A stretch of 64,000 nt of DNA. It comes from Gammaproteobacteria bacterium (GTDB taxonomy: Bacteria > Pseudomonadota > Gammaproteobacteria > DSM-16500). The notes beneath the pieces were generated by a model that saw nothing but the letters and a program-made list of their open reading frames with translations, did not search any database and was not told the origin of the DNA. Shown piece by piece: positions 1-7,803 of the stretch. Position numbers and translations under genes: made by a program. Where the stretch lies: positions 220,133-284,132 of the forward strand of contig JAJPGW010000007.1 of assembly GCA_021325575.1 (NCBI GenBank), written 5' to 3'. The first letter of the stretch is position 1; each line of letters begins with the position of its first letter.

Positions 1-255
1 ATTTATTTGTTTTATAATGGTTTCATGAACTATTTTTAGATCTTGTTGAACGCCGGGTTTATTGAGTTGTCGATTTAATTCTTTTTGTTTTTCTAATTGT
101 TGAAAGATAAGAAGTAAATCATCTTTCAAGTAAGTGGGGGGATTCGTAGGTTTTTTATCTTCTTCGACTCGATGAAAGAAACCATCAATAAAATCTAAGC
201 CTGCAATTACTTTTTCAACAACTTGATTTAATTCTTGTTCTGACCGTCCGTTCAT
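1..255 (-). CDS. Hypothetical protein, 3' end beyond window
   Basis: An open frame of 85 codons runs from ATG at 255 leftwards off the window edge without a stop. A clear Shine-Dalgarno (GAGGTGG) lies about 6 nt upstream of the ATG. The visible protein is hydrophilic, rich in Glu, Gln and Lys, and predicted mostly helical. It has no membrane segment and no motif I recognise. It is an N-terminal fragment of an unknown protein. The good ribosome binding site is the main reason to call it real. Confidence 0.6.
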   Translation of the reverse strand, partial: MNGRSEQELNQVVEKVIAGLDFIDGFFHRVEEDKKPTNPPTYLKDDLLLIFQQLEKQKELNRQLNKPGVQQDLKIVHETIIKQIN

Positions 256-459
256 CGTCCACCTCATGTTTTGTAATTTAGATTGCATTATCTCTTTTGC
301 ATCTTAAGAAAATATTAAAAAGGAAAAGAAATAGCCCAATAATATTTGCGCAAATAATTATCATTTAAAATTGATTGGTTAAAATAATGCTTTTTGGGGA
401 AATTTTCAATGGTAAAATAGGTTGAATCAAGTATTGATGTAGTGTCAGATCAATTTTCT

Positions 460-651
460 TCAAATATCAGAAATATTTTTTAGGAATAGTGTTGCTTCTT
501 GAGCGCTCCAAGTTCCTGCCAATGCATCGAGATCGTGATAGGTAGGGAACCTATGATTTATATTAAGTTCGGCGTGTTTTTTAAGTAAATTGACAATGTA
601 GGTATTAATTTTTACTTTGTTTTTTTTAGCTTCGTGTTCAAGAAAAATCAT
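460..651 (-). CDS. Antitoxin-like ribbon-helix-helix remnant
   Basis: A 63-residue frame contains YHDLDALAGTWS and then EATLFLKNI. This resembles the C-terminal signature of small VapB-like ribbon-helix-helix antitoxins that pair with PIN-domain toxins. Family members normally have an N-terminal beta strand before the helices and finish with a motif like F-x-x-I-D-x-x-L-W. Here a stop codon lies directly before the ATG, the protein ends at NISDI, and the expected IDxxL-like residues appear only in another frame just downstream. No toxin gene fits in the roughly 200 bp downstream. I infer a truncated or decaying antitoxin. Positions 256-459 hold nothing else I can support. Confidence 0.4.
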   Translation of the reverse strand: MIFLEHEAKKNKVKINTYIVNLLKKHAELNINHRFPTYHDLDALAGTWSAQEATLFLKNISDI

Positions 652-669
652 TCAGGAAAGGGAAGAGGG

Positions 670-709
670 AAAAAATCCCACTCCCTGCTTCAGTACCAGC
701 CAGGGAGTG
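670..709 (-). terminator. Intrinsic terminator after the HU-like gene
   Basis: CACTCCCTG (679-687) pairs with CAGGGAGTG (701-709). Read on the minus strand the stem is followed by a run of six T residues, the normal layout of a rho-independent terminator. It lies just past the stop of the HU-like gene. Confidence 0.75.
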
Positions 710-720
710 AGTTTTGGAAT

Positions 721-1116
721 TTAAGCAGCGACTTCTTTGAGTTTTTTCAGCGCTTTGATCTTAACAACGCGCATAGCGGGTTTAGCTTTGAACATCACTT
801 CTTCACCCGTGAAAGGATTGATACCTTTGCGTGCTGCGCGGGCAGGTTTTTTTACCACGTTGATTTTCAAGATGCCGGGTAATACAAACTTGCCAGGACC
901 GCGTGATCGAATGTGCATTTCGATCAGAGAATTTAAAGAATCCAGTGTTGCTACGATATCTTTTTTAGCATGACCGGTCATGTCAACCAGTGCTTTGATC
1001 ATCGCGCCTTTTGATAATGGATCTTTCACATTAGGCATTTTTTTAACGACCGGCTTTGCCATCTTTGTCGCCGATTTTCTCTTCATGGTTTTCCTTTTAG
1101 CTTTTTTTGCAGCCAT
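721..1116 (-). CDS. HU-family DNA-binding protein with basic N-terminal tail
   Basis: A nucleoid-associated protein of 131 residues. The last ~90 residues match the HU/IHF fold: a helical dimerisation part, then GKFVLPGILKI and the DNA-binding arm ARKGINPFTGEE with its intercalating proline. Ordinary HU is about 90 residues. This one has an added ~40-residue Lys/Arg-rich tail (AAKKAKRKTMKRKSATK and onward) resembling histone H1-like tails. The start at 1116 is chosen because AAGGGGA lies a few bases upstream; the in-frame ATG at 1155 has no such site. The gene is monocistronic and ends at a terminator. Family assignment is firm; the tail's role (DNA compaction or regulation) is inferred. Confidence 0.88.
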   Translation of the reverse strand: MAAKKAKRKTMKRKSATKMAKPVVKKMPNVKDPLSKGAMIKALVDMTGHAKKDIVATLDSLNSLIEMHIRSRGPGKFVLPGILKINVVKKPARAARKGINPFTGEEVMFKAKPAMRVVKIKALKKLKEVAA

Positions 1117-1261
1117 CGTATATTTCCCCTTAAAGTCAATAAATGCACTGATCACAATATCATATTTTAAAAAAAATGCGAGAAAAATCTTTAAAAACAG
1201 CGCGAATCACGCTATTTTTATTTCATTGCAGTGGAAAAGGCTTTTTTAGAAGGAATTAATT

Positions 1262-2098
1262 TTGACAATTCTCGTGTTTTCGTTCTTGTTATTGTTAGCG
1301 TCTTTTACTGCAGGTCTTGTTGGTTCACTAACCGGATTAGGCGGTGGGATTGTGCTGATTCCGGTTTTAGTGCTGCTTTTTCACATTGATATTCATTATG
1401 CGATGGGGGCGTCGCTCATTTCTGTGATTGCGACATCATCGGGTGCTGCTGCGGCTTATTTAAAAGAAGGTTTTACCAATATTCGGATTGGGATGTTTTT
1501 GGAAGTGGGTGCTGTCATTGGTGCACTGATCGGCGCGCTGCTTGTTGCTTTTGTTTCTCCAAAGTTAATTGCCGTGTTATTTGCGCTTTTTCTTTTTGCG
1601 TCTGCCTATTTTAGCTTGCGAAGAAATGAAAAAATCGATGTGAACCAGCCTTCACATTTATGGGCGGATCGCTTGCGGCTGGCGGGTAGTTATAAAACAG
1701 CGGACGGGGTCCAAGATTATTCGGTGCATGGCGTACCGGAAGCATTGGGTATTATGACCATTGCCGGTGCGCTTGCTGGATTATTGGGAATTGGGGCGGG
1801 GGCCTTAAAAGTCTTGGCCATGGATCAGATGATGCGATTGCCTTATAAAGTCTCGACTTCTACGAGTAATTTCATTATTGGCATTACTGCGGCTGTTAGT
1901 ATGGGGGTTTATTTTAAGGATGGTTATATTGTGCCAGGCATTATTTTTCCTGTTTTAATAGGGGTGGCTATTGGGGCTCTATTTGGGGCAAAAATACTGG
2001 TCCGGGCCAAAAGTCGGGGTTTGAGGCTTTTTTTCAGCATTATTATCCTGCTCCTAGGGGTTGAGATGCTTTATAAAGCATTGACGGGGGGCATATGA
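1262..2098 (+). CDS. TSUP (TauE/SafE) family membrane permease
   Basis: A polytopic inner-membrane protein of 278 residues with about eight hydrophobic segments. The glycine-rich GLVGSLTGLGGG near the N terminus and the related GLLGIGAGALKV about 170 residues later are the two family repeats of the TauE/SafE (TSUP, formerly DUF81) superfamily. Family members export sulfite, sulfoacetate or other organosulfur anions; the substrate here cannot be read from sequence. The start is TTG with AGAAGGA upstream. The stop overlaps the next ATG (ATGA), so it is translationally coupled to the DUF1634 gene, a common pairing. Confidence 0.88.
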   Translation: MTILVFSFLLLLASFTAGLVGSLTGLGGGIVLIPVLVLLFHIDIHYAMGASLISVIATSSGAAAAYLKEGFTNIRIGMFLEVGAVIGALIGALLVAFVSPKLIAVLFALFLFASAYFSLRRNEKIDVNQPSHLWADRLRLAGSYKTADGVQDYSVHGVPEALGIMTIAGALAGLLGIGAGALKVLAMDQMMRLPYKVSTSTSNFIIGITAAVSMGVYFKDGYIVPGIIFPVLIGVAIGALFGAKILVRAKSRGLRLFFSIIILLLGVEMLYKALTGGI

Positions 2099-2430
2099 AA
2101 ATAGATGAGCTTTGGATAGGGTTAATTATGCGCTGGGGACTTTGGCTTTCCGTGTTTATCGTTGCCCTGGGCGGGTCCTGGTATTTAATGGAGAATGGGC
2201 TGCAGTTTATTCAATATGGGGCCTTTCAGGTGCCTCATTTTCAATGGGGGGAGTTTTTTAAATTTACCCCTGAACATGTGATTGAATGGGGGTTATTTAT
2301 CCTCGTGATGACCCAGGTTTTAAGGGTATTTTTTACCCTTTTTCTGTTTATGGAAAGAAAAGAAGGGTTTTTTGTGATCATCACGTTTTTTATCCTAGTA
2401 GTGATGATTTATAGTCTTTTTTGGCGATAG
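2095..2430 (+). CDS. DUF1634 family membrane protein
   Basis: A 111-residue protein with three hydrophobic segments and a WGLWLSV segment at the start, fitting the DUF1634 family. DUF1634 genes usually sit directly after a TauE/SafE permease gene, as here with a 4-base overlap. The partner role (small accessory subunit of the exporter) is inferred from this coupling. No catalytic motif is visible. Confidence 0.75.
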   Translation: MKIDELWIGLIMRWGLWLSVFIVALGGSWYLMENGLQFIQYGAFQVPHFQWGEFFKFTPEHVIEWGLFILVMTQVLRVFFTLFLFMERKEGFFVIITFFILVVMIYSLFWR

Positions 2431-2456
2431 TTTAAGTTTTGGGCCACGAATTTTTC

Positions 2457-2485
2457 TTGCTTGTTTTAAGGGCTTACTATAAAAT
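2457..2485 (+). promoter_or_regulatory. Sigma-70-type promoter for rplM-rpsI
   Basis: TTGCTT (2457-2462) and TAAAAT (2480-2485) are separated by exactly 17 bp, 45 bases upstream of the rplM ATG. The leader then carries CTCC/GGAG-type complementary stretches and ends in a GGAGT ribosome binding site. L13 operons can be autogenously regulated, but no known leader structure was identified here. Confidence 0.6.
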
Positions 2486-2529
2486 TCCCCCTCTTTTTCC
2501 CAAATACAACTCCTCGGAGTCGGAGTCAA

Positions 2530-2967
2530 ATGAAAACGTATAATGCAACGAATGAAACAGCAACGCACAACTGGTATATGGTTGATGCTTCCGGAAAAAC
2601 CCTGGGCCGTTTAGCCACCGAAATCGCCAGACGATTACGCGGCAAGCACAAGCCTGAATATACCCCAAATGTGGATACCGGCGATTTTATTATCGTTATT
2701 AACTCAGATAAGGTAAAAGTCACCGGCAAAAAAGCTCAAGATAAGGTATACTATAGCCACTCAGGTTATCCAGGCGGTATCAAAGCCGTAACCTTTGAAA
2801 AGTTGTTAGCGAAAGATTCGCGTAAAGTCATAGAAATTGCCGTTAAAGGCATGTTGCCCAAAACCCCATTAGGTCGGGCAATGTATGGCAAATTAAAAGT
2901 TTACGCGGGCACAGAGCATCCTCATGCAGCGCAACAACCCCAAAAACTTGAATTAGATACGGAATAA
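2530..2967 (+). CDS. rplM: 50S ribosomal protein L13
   Basis: L13 of the large ribosomal subunit, an early assembly protein binding 23S rRNA. Length (145 residues) and conserved blocks match the family: [16 protein letters not shown] near the N terminus, the HSGYPGG motif near the middle and the MLPKTPLGR block towards the C terminus. A GGAGT site precedes the ATG. The gene lies 4 bases before rpsI, the standard L13-S9 pair. Confidence 0.98.
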   Translation: MKTYNATNETATHNWYMVDASGKTLGRLATEIARRLRGKHKPEYTPNVDTGDFIIVINSDKVKVTGKKAQDKVYYSHSGYPGGIKAVTFEKLLAKDSRKVIEIAVKGMLPKTPLGRAMYGKLKVYAGTEHPHAAQQPQKLELDTE

Positions 2968-2971
2968 TTTC

Positions 2972-3403
2972 ATGGCAACAGCAAAACAACAAGCTTACTG
3001 TGGTACTGGCCGTCGTAAAACATCGACCGCACGAGTTCGGTTAGTGTCAGGCCAAGGCAATATTGTTATTAATAACAATACCCTGGACCAATATTTTGGC
3101 CGTAAAACCTCACGCATGATTGTTCGTCAGCCGTTAGATGTGACGAATATGATAGGTAAATTTGATATCACCGTTAACGTCAATGGTGGTGGTATTAACG
3201 GTCAGGCAGGTGCGATTCGTTTAGGTATTGCACGTGCATTATTACAATACGAAGAAGAAACCGGTGGCGACTCCAGTGGTGAAGGTTCACTCCGGAAATT
3301 ACTACGCAAAGCAGGCTATTTAACTCGAGATGCGCGTGAAGTTGAGCGTAAAAAATACGGTCTACACAAAGCCCGTAAAGGCACTCAATACTCCAAGCGT
3401 TAA
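2972..3403 (+). CDS. rpsI: 30S ribosomal protein S9
   Basis: S9 of the small subunit. The protein is 143 residues, with the [14 protein letters not shown] start, the GGG(I)[15 protein letters not shown] core and the basic C terminus ending in SKR, whose final Arg contacts P-site tRNA in the ribosome. It is cotranscribed with rplM. Confidence 0.98.
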   Translation: MATAKQQAYCGTGRRKTSTARVRLVSGQGNIVINNNTLDQYFGRKTSRMIVRQPLDVTNMIGKFDITVNVNGGGINGQAGAIRLGIARALLQYEEETGGDSSGEGSLRKLLRKAGYLTRDAREVERKKYGLHKARKGTQYSKR

Positions 3404-3426
3404 TATTCATGCATTTAAACGGAGAT

Positions 3427-3449
3427 TATTCTGCGCTTTTCGCAGAATA
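3427..3449 (+). other. Hairpin between rpsI and tRNA-Gln
   Basis: TATTCTGCG (3427-3435) pairs perfectly with CGCAGAATA (3441-3449) around a 5-base loop. No T-run follows, so it may be an RNA processing or weak termination site between the ribosomal protein message and the tRNA rather than a full intrinsic terminator. Confidence 0.5.
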
Positions 3450-3459
3450 GTCGCGTTCA

Positions 3460-3530
3460 TGGGGGATCGTCTAGTGGTAGGACAGCGGACTCTGGCTCCG
3501 TTAACCTAGGTTCGAATCCTAGTCCCCCAG
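3460..3530 (+). tRNA. tRNA-Gln (anticodon CTG)
   Basis: Acceptor TGGGGGA pairs with TCCCCCA, giving the U1-A72 pair typical of bacterial tRNA-Gln. The anticodon stem GCGGA/TCCGT encloses a 7-base loop with CTG at positions 34-36. The T arm reads CCTAGGTTCGAATCCTAG. The discriminator is G and CCA is not encoded. The gene sits between rpsI and sspA on the same strand. Confidence 0.93.
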
Positions 3531-3549
3531 TAGTTTTGAGGAATTATAA

Positions 3550-4194
3550 ATGGCTATCATTGCTAACAAACGATCTATTATGACACTTTATTCGGGAACG
3601 ACGGATATTCACAGCCATCGCGTCCGGATTGTGCTCGCGGAAAAAGGAGTTTCAGTCGATGTTATCAACGCTGATACTAACGATAAAATGGAAGATCTCT
3701 ATGAGTTAAATCCGTATGGATCTGTTCCTACCTTGGTTGATCGCGAACTGGTGCTTTATGATTCCAACATCATCATGGAATATCTCGATGAACGGTTTCC
3801 TCATCCGCCATTAATGCCTGTTTATCCAGTTGCGCGCGCAAAAACCCGTTTAATGATTTACCGCATCGACAAAGAATGGGGTGAATTAGTCCGCAAAATC
3901 GAAAAAGGCAAAGCTGAAACCGCTCAAAATGCAGCGAAAGATCTCAAAAATTATTTAATCAAACTCGCTCCATTATTCAATAACTCACCGTATTTCCTGA
4001 ACGAAGAATTTTCGTTAGTGGATTGCTGTATTGCGCCAATTTTATGGCGTTTACCAAGCTGGGGAATTACTTTACCGCCAGAAACCAAAGCGATTCACAA
4101 ATATGCTGAACGCGTTTTTGCCCGGGATTCATTCCAGGCAAGTTTGACGGAAGCAGAACAGGATTTAAGAAAAGCTAAAGCTGAAACAGCTTAA
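3550..4194 (+). CDS. sspA: Stringent starvation protein A
   Basis: An RNA polymerase-associated regulator with a glutathione S-transferase fold, 214 residues. The thioredoxin-like N half shows SHRVRIVLAEKG and NPYGSVPTLVDR, followed by a D-S-N-I-I-MEYLDERFPHPPL segment typical of SspA. The C half is all-helical. SspA proteins lack GST activity and act as transcription co-regulators during starvation. Its position after rpsI and before sspB is the conserved gammaproteobacterial arrangement. Confidence 0.95.
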   Translation: MAIIANKRSIMTLYSGTTDIHSHRVRIVLAEKGVSVDVINADTNDKMEDLYELNPYGSVPTLVDRELVLYDSNIIMEYLDERFPHPPLMPVYPVARAKTRLMIYRIDKEWGELVRKIEKGKAETAQNAAKDLKNYLIKLAPLFNNSPYFLNEEFSLVDCCIAPILWRLPSWGITLPPETKAIHKYAERVFARDSFQASLTEAEQDLRKAKAETA

Positions 4195-4210
4195 ATTCAG
4201 GGAAACTTCG

Positions 4211-4630
4211 ATGTTATCCAATAAACCTTATCTTATTCGTGCATTTTATGAATGGATTGTTGATAGTAAATGCACGCCATTTTTAGTAGTCAATGCGCTT
4301 TATCCGCGTGCCAAAGTCCCGGTTGATTATATTGAAGATGGTCAGATTACTTTAAATGTCTCGCCGGAAGCCGTACGCGATTTTAAAATTGGTAATGAAT
4401 TCGTCGAGTTCAGGGCTTCTTTTTCAGGTATTGTTCATATTATTTCTGCACCGATTAAATCGGTGCTCGCGGTTTATGCGCAAGAAAACGGTCAGGGCAT
4501 GTTTTTTGATTTCGAAGAAGAAGGTGGTGCAACGGGCTGGGATCAAGTTGAGATGGAAGAAAATCCTAAACCCTCTGGCACAAAAAATGATGCTAAAAAA
4601 CGACCGTCGCATCTTAAGTTGGTAGAGTAG
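4211..4630 (+). CDS. sspB: ClpXP protease specificity-enhancing factor SspB
   Basis: An adaptor that delivers ssrA-tagged proteins from stalled ribosomes to the ClpXP protease, 139 residues. The folded N-terminal domain (roughly residues 1-105) includes the start region KPYLIRAFYEWIVDS and LNVSPEAVRDF. A charged flexible linker leads to the short C-terminal tail HLKLVE, which corresponds to the ClpX-binding peptide of E. coli SspB. It lies 16 bases after sspA and 5 bases before the yihY-like gene. Confidence 0.95.
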   Translation: MLSNKPYLIRAFYEWIVDSKCTPFLVVNALYPRAKVPVDYIEDGQITLNVSPEAVRDFKIGNEFVEFRASFSGIVHIISAPIKSVLAVYAQENGQGMFFDFEEEGGATGWDQVEMEENPKPSGTKNDAKKRPSHLKLVE

Positions 4631-4635
4631 CCACA

Positions 4636-5451
4636 TTGATTAAGCCCATATGGAAGGGAGTTAAAATAGGCTGGATTGCCGCTAGGCGGCTCTACAAAGA
4701 ACATTATACCTATCATGCTTCGGCCTTGGCCTTTGTTACCTTGTTAACGATTGTTCCATTGCTGACTGTCGTTCTTTCAATTATTTCGATTTTTCCTATT
4801 TTCGCAAAATACGTTGGTCTTGCTCAAAGCTATATCATGCTGAATTTTATCCCGACATCGAGCGGTGTCATTCAGCATTATCTTGAAAGTTTTATTCGAC
4901 AAGCCACGACTATGTCCAAAATGGGTATTCTCATTTTATTTATTACGACTACGTTACAGATTGTGACTATTGAAAACGCGATTAATCATATTTGGCAGGG
5001 CAGCGATAAAAGAAAACGGTATTTTTCCTGGTTAGTGTATTGGTTGATGTTATTGATTGCACCGATATTTATCGGACTCAGTATCGTGATTAGTTCTTAT
5101 TTGTTTTCTATTTCCTGGTTTTCGAAAGCAGTCACGTATTTGGCAATCAAATCCCTTTTAATTTCAGCGGTTCCGATTGTCATTAATACGGTAATGTTTA
5201 GTCTTTTTTATGCTGCGATCCCAAGTGTTCGTGTGAAATGGCGGGATGCCTTTTTTGGTGGGTTGATTGCGGCGATTTTATTTGAAATGTCTAAGATTGG
5301 ATTTGCCTTTTATATTATAAAATTTCCCTCCTATGCATTGATCTATGGCGCGCTGGCTACTGTTCCGATCTTTTTGATCTGGATATATCTCGTGTGGTTA
5401 ATTGTTTTATATGGGGCGTTGATTACTCATGAGAGGCAGCAACTACGATAA
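4636..5451 (+). CDS. yihY: YihY/BrkB family inner-membrane protein
   Basis: A 271-residue polytopic membrane protein with about six hydrophobic segments. The N-terminal region YHASALAFVTLLTIVPLL is the hallmark of the YihY/virulence factor BrkB family. Members were once misnamed RNase BN; the true molecular role is unclear. The start is TTG at 4636, with only a weak ribosome binding site, so the exact start is less certain. It follows sspB by 5 bases and probably shares its transcript. It ends in front of repeat copy A. Confidence 0.88.
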   Translation: MIKPIWKGVKIGWIAARRLYKEHYTYHASALAFVTLLTIVPLLTVVLSIISIFPIFAKYVGLAQSYIMLNFIPTSSGVIQHYLESFIRQATTMSKMGILILFITTTLQIVTIENAINHIWQGSDKRKRYFSWLVYWLMLLIAPIFIGLSIVISSYLFSISWFSKAVTYLAIKSLLISAVPIVINTVMFSLFYAAIPSVRVKWRDAFFGGLIAAILFEMSKIGFAFYIIKFPSYALIYGALATVPIFLIWIYLVWLIVLYGALITHERQQLR

Positions 5452-5464
5452 GTCACATACCTTG

Positions 5465-5550
5465 CGTCATTGCGAGCCCGTGCTTTTTACGGGCGAAGCA
5501 ATCTTTTTAAAGATTGCTTCGCCCTCGCTGCGCGAGGGCTCGCAATGACG
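5465..5550. repeat. Cloverleaf palindromic repeat, copy A
   Basis: An 86-bp element with outer arms CGTCATTGCGA / TCGCAATGACG, a central hairpin GAAGCAATCT / AGATTGCTTC, and two side hairpins (GCCCGT/ACGGGC and GCCCTCG/CGAGGGC). Copies B (29116-29196) and C (31667-31747) share the outer and central arms, but their side arms are changed in a pairing-preserving way. It lies between the convergent yihY and yheS genes. Confidence 0.9.
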
Positions 5551-5551
5551 A

Positions 5552-7426
5552 TTATAATTTTTCGAGATCACTGATGGCTTTTAGCCAGAGTTCCTCTTCT
5601 GATTGAATTTTCTTTTTAATTTCGGATTGTTTCAATAATAATTCTTGTAGCGATTTTTTATTTTTCTCATCGTAAATTTCAGTATCAGCCAGATTTTTTT
5701 CAATTGCATTTAATTCTTGTTCCAATTTTTTAATGGCATCTTCGTGGGATTTGATTTTTTCGATATAGGGTTTTCTGAGTTCGCGTTGTTTTGCGTCTTC
5801 CTGCCGTTGTGATTTTTTAGAAACAGTTGGTTTTTCTGCGGTGATATTTTCTTCTTTACGAAATTTAGTTAACCATTTTTCATAGTCATCGAGATCGCCA
5901 TCGAAGGGGGTGAGTTTGCCATTGGCGACTAATAGGAGTTGATCGACAGTGGTTTTTACCAAAAATCGATCGTGAGAAACCAGTATCATGGCGCCTTGAT
6001 AATCTTGCAACGCTAAACTCAACGCATGACGCATGTCCATATCTAAGTGGTTGGTCGGTTCATCTAACAAGAGCAAATTAGGTTTTTGCCAAACAATCAA
6101 AGCAAGCGCAAGACGCGATTTTTCGCCGCCTGAAAAATTGTTTACAGATTCCATGACGCGATTGCCGACGAAACCAAAACTGCCGAGAAAAGTTCGCAGC
6201 ACTTGTTCTTTAGTATTTTCAGCAATGTCTTTTAAATGCTGCAAGGGTGATTCATCCAGTTGCAAATGATCTACCTGGTGTTGCGCGAAATAACCAATTT
6301 TGGTGCCATTGTTAGTTTCGCGCATGCCGGTGGCGGGGGCAATTTCCCCCGCGATCAGTTTGATCAAGCTGGATTTGCCGGCGCCATTTGGGCCTAAGAG
6401 CGCCATTCTTTCTTTAGGTCCAATACTGAAATTGAGGTCAGTTAAAACAATGTGATCACCATAGGCGACAATGGCATCCTCTAATTTAACTAATGGAGTA
6501 GGGCATTTGTCCGGTTCTTTAAACGAAAAATGAAAAGCAGAATCAATTTGCACGGCATCAATCAATTCCATTTTTTCAATCGCTTTCATGCGGCTTTGGG
6601 CTTGGCGTGCTTTGCTTGCTTTTGCCTTAAATCGATCGACAAAACTTTGCAAATGGGCAATGTGCTTTTGTTGTTTTTCGTACGCTGCTTGTTGTACCAG
6701 AATTTGCGCGGCGCGTTGTTTTTCGAAAGAAGAATAATTTCCTGAATAAAGTTTTAATTCCTGATGCTCAAGATGCACAATGTGGTCAACGACATGATCC
6801 AAAAATTCTCGATCATGTGAAATCAAAAGCAGGGTACCAGGGTATTTGATTAACCAATTTTCAAGCCAAATGACGGCGTCGAGATCTAAGTGGTTAGTTG
6901 GTTCATCTAATAATAAAATATCTGAGCGACACATGAGCGCTTTTGCAAGATTTAAGCGCACACGCCAGCCGCCGGAAAATTCTTTGATCTGCTTTTGTTG
7001 TTCTGCGTGACTAAAGCCTAAACCACTCAATAATTGTGCGGCGCGGGCATTGGCTGTATACGCATCGATTTCACCCATGCGCGCATGTAGTTTGGCAATG
7101 AGCGTGCCATCGTTATCTTGTTCTGCTTCTAATAATTTTGCTTCGAGCGTACGTAATTCACTATCGCCATCAAGCACAAAATCTATCGCAGATTTTTCAA
7201 TTCCGGGTGTTTCCTGAGCTACATGCGCAAAGCGCAATTTGGGCGGGATTTCAATTTCGCCTGCATCAACGCCGAGTTCACCCAGAATCACTGAAAAAAG
7301 ACTGGTTTTTCCAGCACCATTCGCACCAATGACACCAATTCGTTGTTTGTGAAAAATAGTCCAGTTCACATTTTGCAATAAAATGTGCGGACCACGACGA
7401 AGGATGACATCACGTAAGGTAATCAT
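5552..7426 (-). CDS. yheS: ABC-F family ATPase YheS
   Basis: A soluble ribosome-associated ABC-F protein with two nucleotide-binding domains, 624 residues. The first Walker A is GANGAGKTS with signature FSGGWRVRL; the second is GPNGAGKSS with signature FSGGEKSRLAL. Both have LLLLDEPTNHLDLD/M-type Walker B motifs and downstream SHDR. A charged linker between the domains carries ABC-F features (RFKAKASKARQAQSR). A long coiled-coil tail follows after residue ~520. Overall similarity is closest to E. coli YheS, which is thought to rescue translation of difficult peptides. It is the last gene of a four-gene overlapping operon (4-base overlap with the receiver gene). Confidence 0.93.
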   Translation of the reverse strand: MITLRDVILRRGPHILLQNVNWTIFHKQRIGVIGANGAGKTSLFSVILGELGVDAGEIEIPPKLRFAHVAQETPGIEKSAIDFVLDGDSELRTLEAKLLEAEQDNDGTLIAKLHARMGEIDAYTANARAAQLLSGLGFSHAEQQKQIKEFSGGWRVRLNLAKALMCRSDILLLDEPTNHLDLDAVIWLENWLIKYPGTLLLISHDREFLDHVVDHIVHLEHQELKLYSGNYSSFEKQRAAQILVQQAAYEKQQKHIAHLQSFVDRFKAKASKARQAQSRMKAIEKMELIDAVQIDSAFHFSFKEPDKCPTPLVKLEDAIVAYGDHIVLTDLNFSIGPKERMALLGPNGAGKSSLIKLIAGEIAPATGMRETNNGTKIGYFAQHQVDHLQLDESPLQHLKDIAENTKEQVLRTFLGSFGFVGNRVMESVNNFSGGEKSRLALALIVWQKPNLLLLDEPTNHLDMDMRHALSLALQDYQGAMILVSHDRFLVKTTVDQLLLVANGKLTPFDGDLDDYEKWLTKFRKEENITAEKPTVSKKSQRQEDAKQRELRKPYIEKIKSHEDAIKKLEQELNAIEKNLADTEIYDEKNKKSLQELLLKQSEIKKKIQSEEELWLKAISDLEKL

Positions 7427-7803
7427 GCGGGAATGGTGTGATAGCGATCCAGTAAAGCTCGCAGTGCACTAGTAATAATGGGTTTGTATGCAATATCAAT
7501 AGCGCCGGCTTCAAGACAGGTTTGTCGTTCTTCCTGACCTGCATAACCTGTGAGTGCGATAATGGGTATGGTTTGTGTTTTGACCGTATCAACATCTTTT
7601 AATTGTTTGATGAGATCAAAACCTGAAATATCCGGTAAACCAATATCTACAAAAATAATATTATAATCCGCATTATTTTTTGCTTTTTCGAGCGCAATGA
7701 TGCCGTTGGCTGCAATATCAACCTGACAGCCCAGTTTCGTTAACATCATTTGATGCACGCGTTGTACAACAGCATCATCTTCAACTAATAGAATCTTTCT
7801 CAC
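7423..7803 (-). CDS. Single-domain response regulator receiver
   Basis: A 126-residue CheY-like receiver with no output domain. The acidic pair (VEDD, residues 7-10), the phospho-acceptor Asp53 in FVDIGLPD, the Thr in IIALTGY and the Lys in AYKP are all present, so it should be phosphorylatable. Its frame overlaps the upstream kinase gene by 23 bases. That makes it the probable phosphotransfer partner of this kinase, acting by protein contact because it has no DNA-binding domain. Confidence 0.9.
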   Translation of the reverse strand: MRKILLVEDDAVVQRVHQMMLTKLGCQVDIAANGIIALEKAKNNADYNIIFVDIGLPDISGFDLIKQLKDVDTVKTQTIPIIALTGYAGQEERQTCLEAGAIDIAYKPIITSALRALLDRYHTIPA

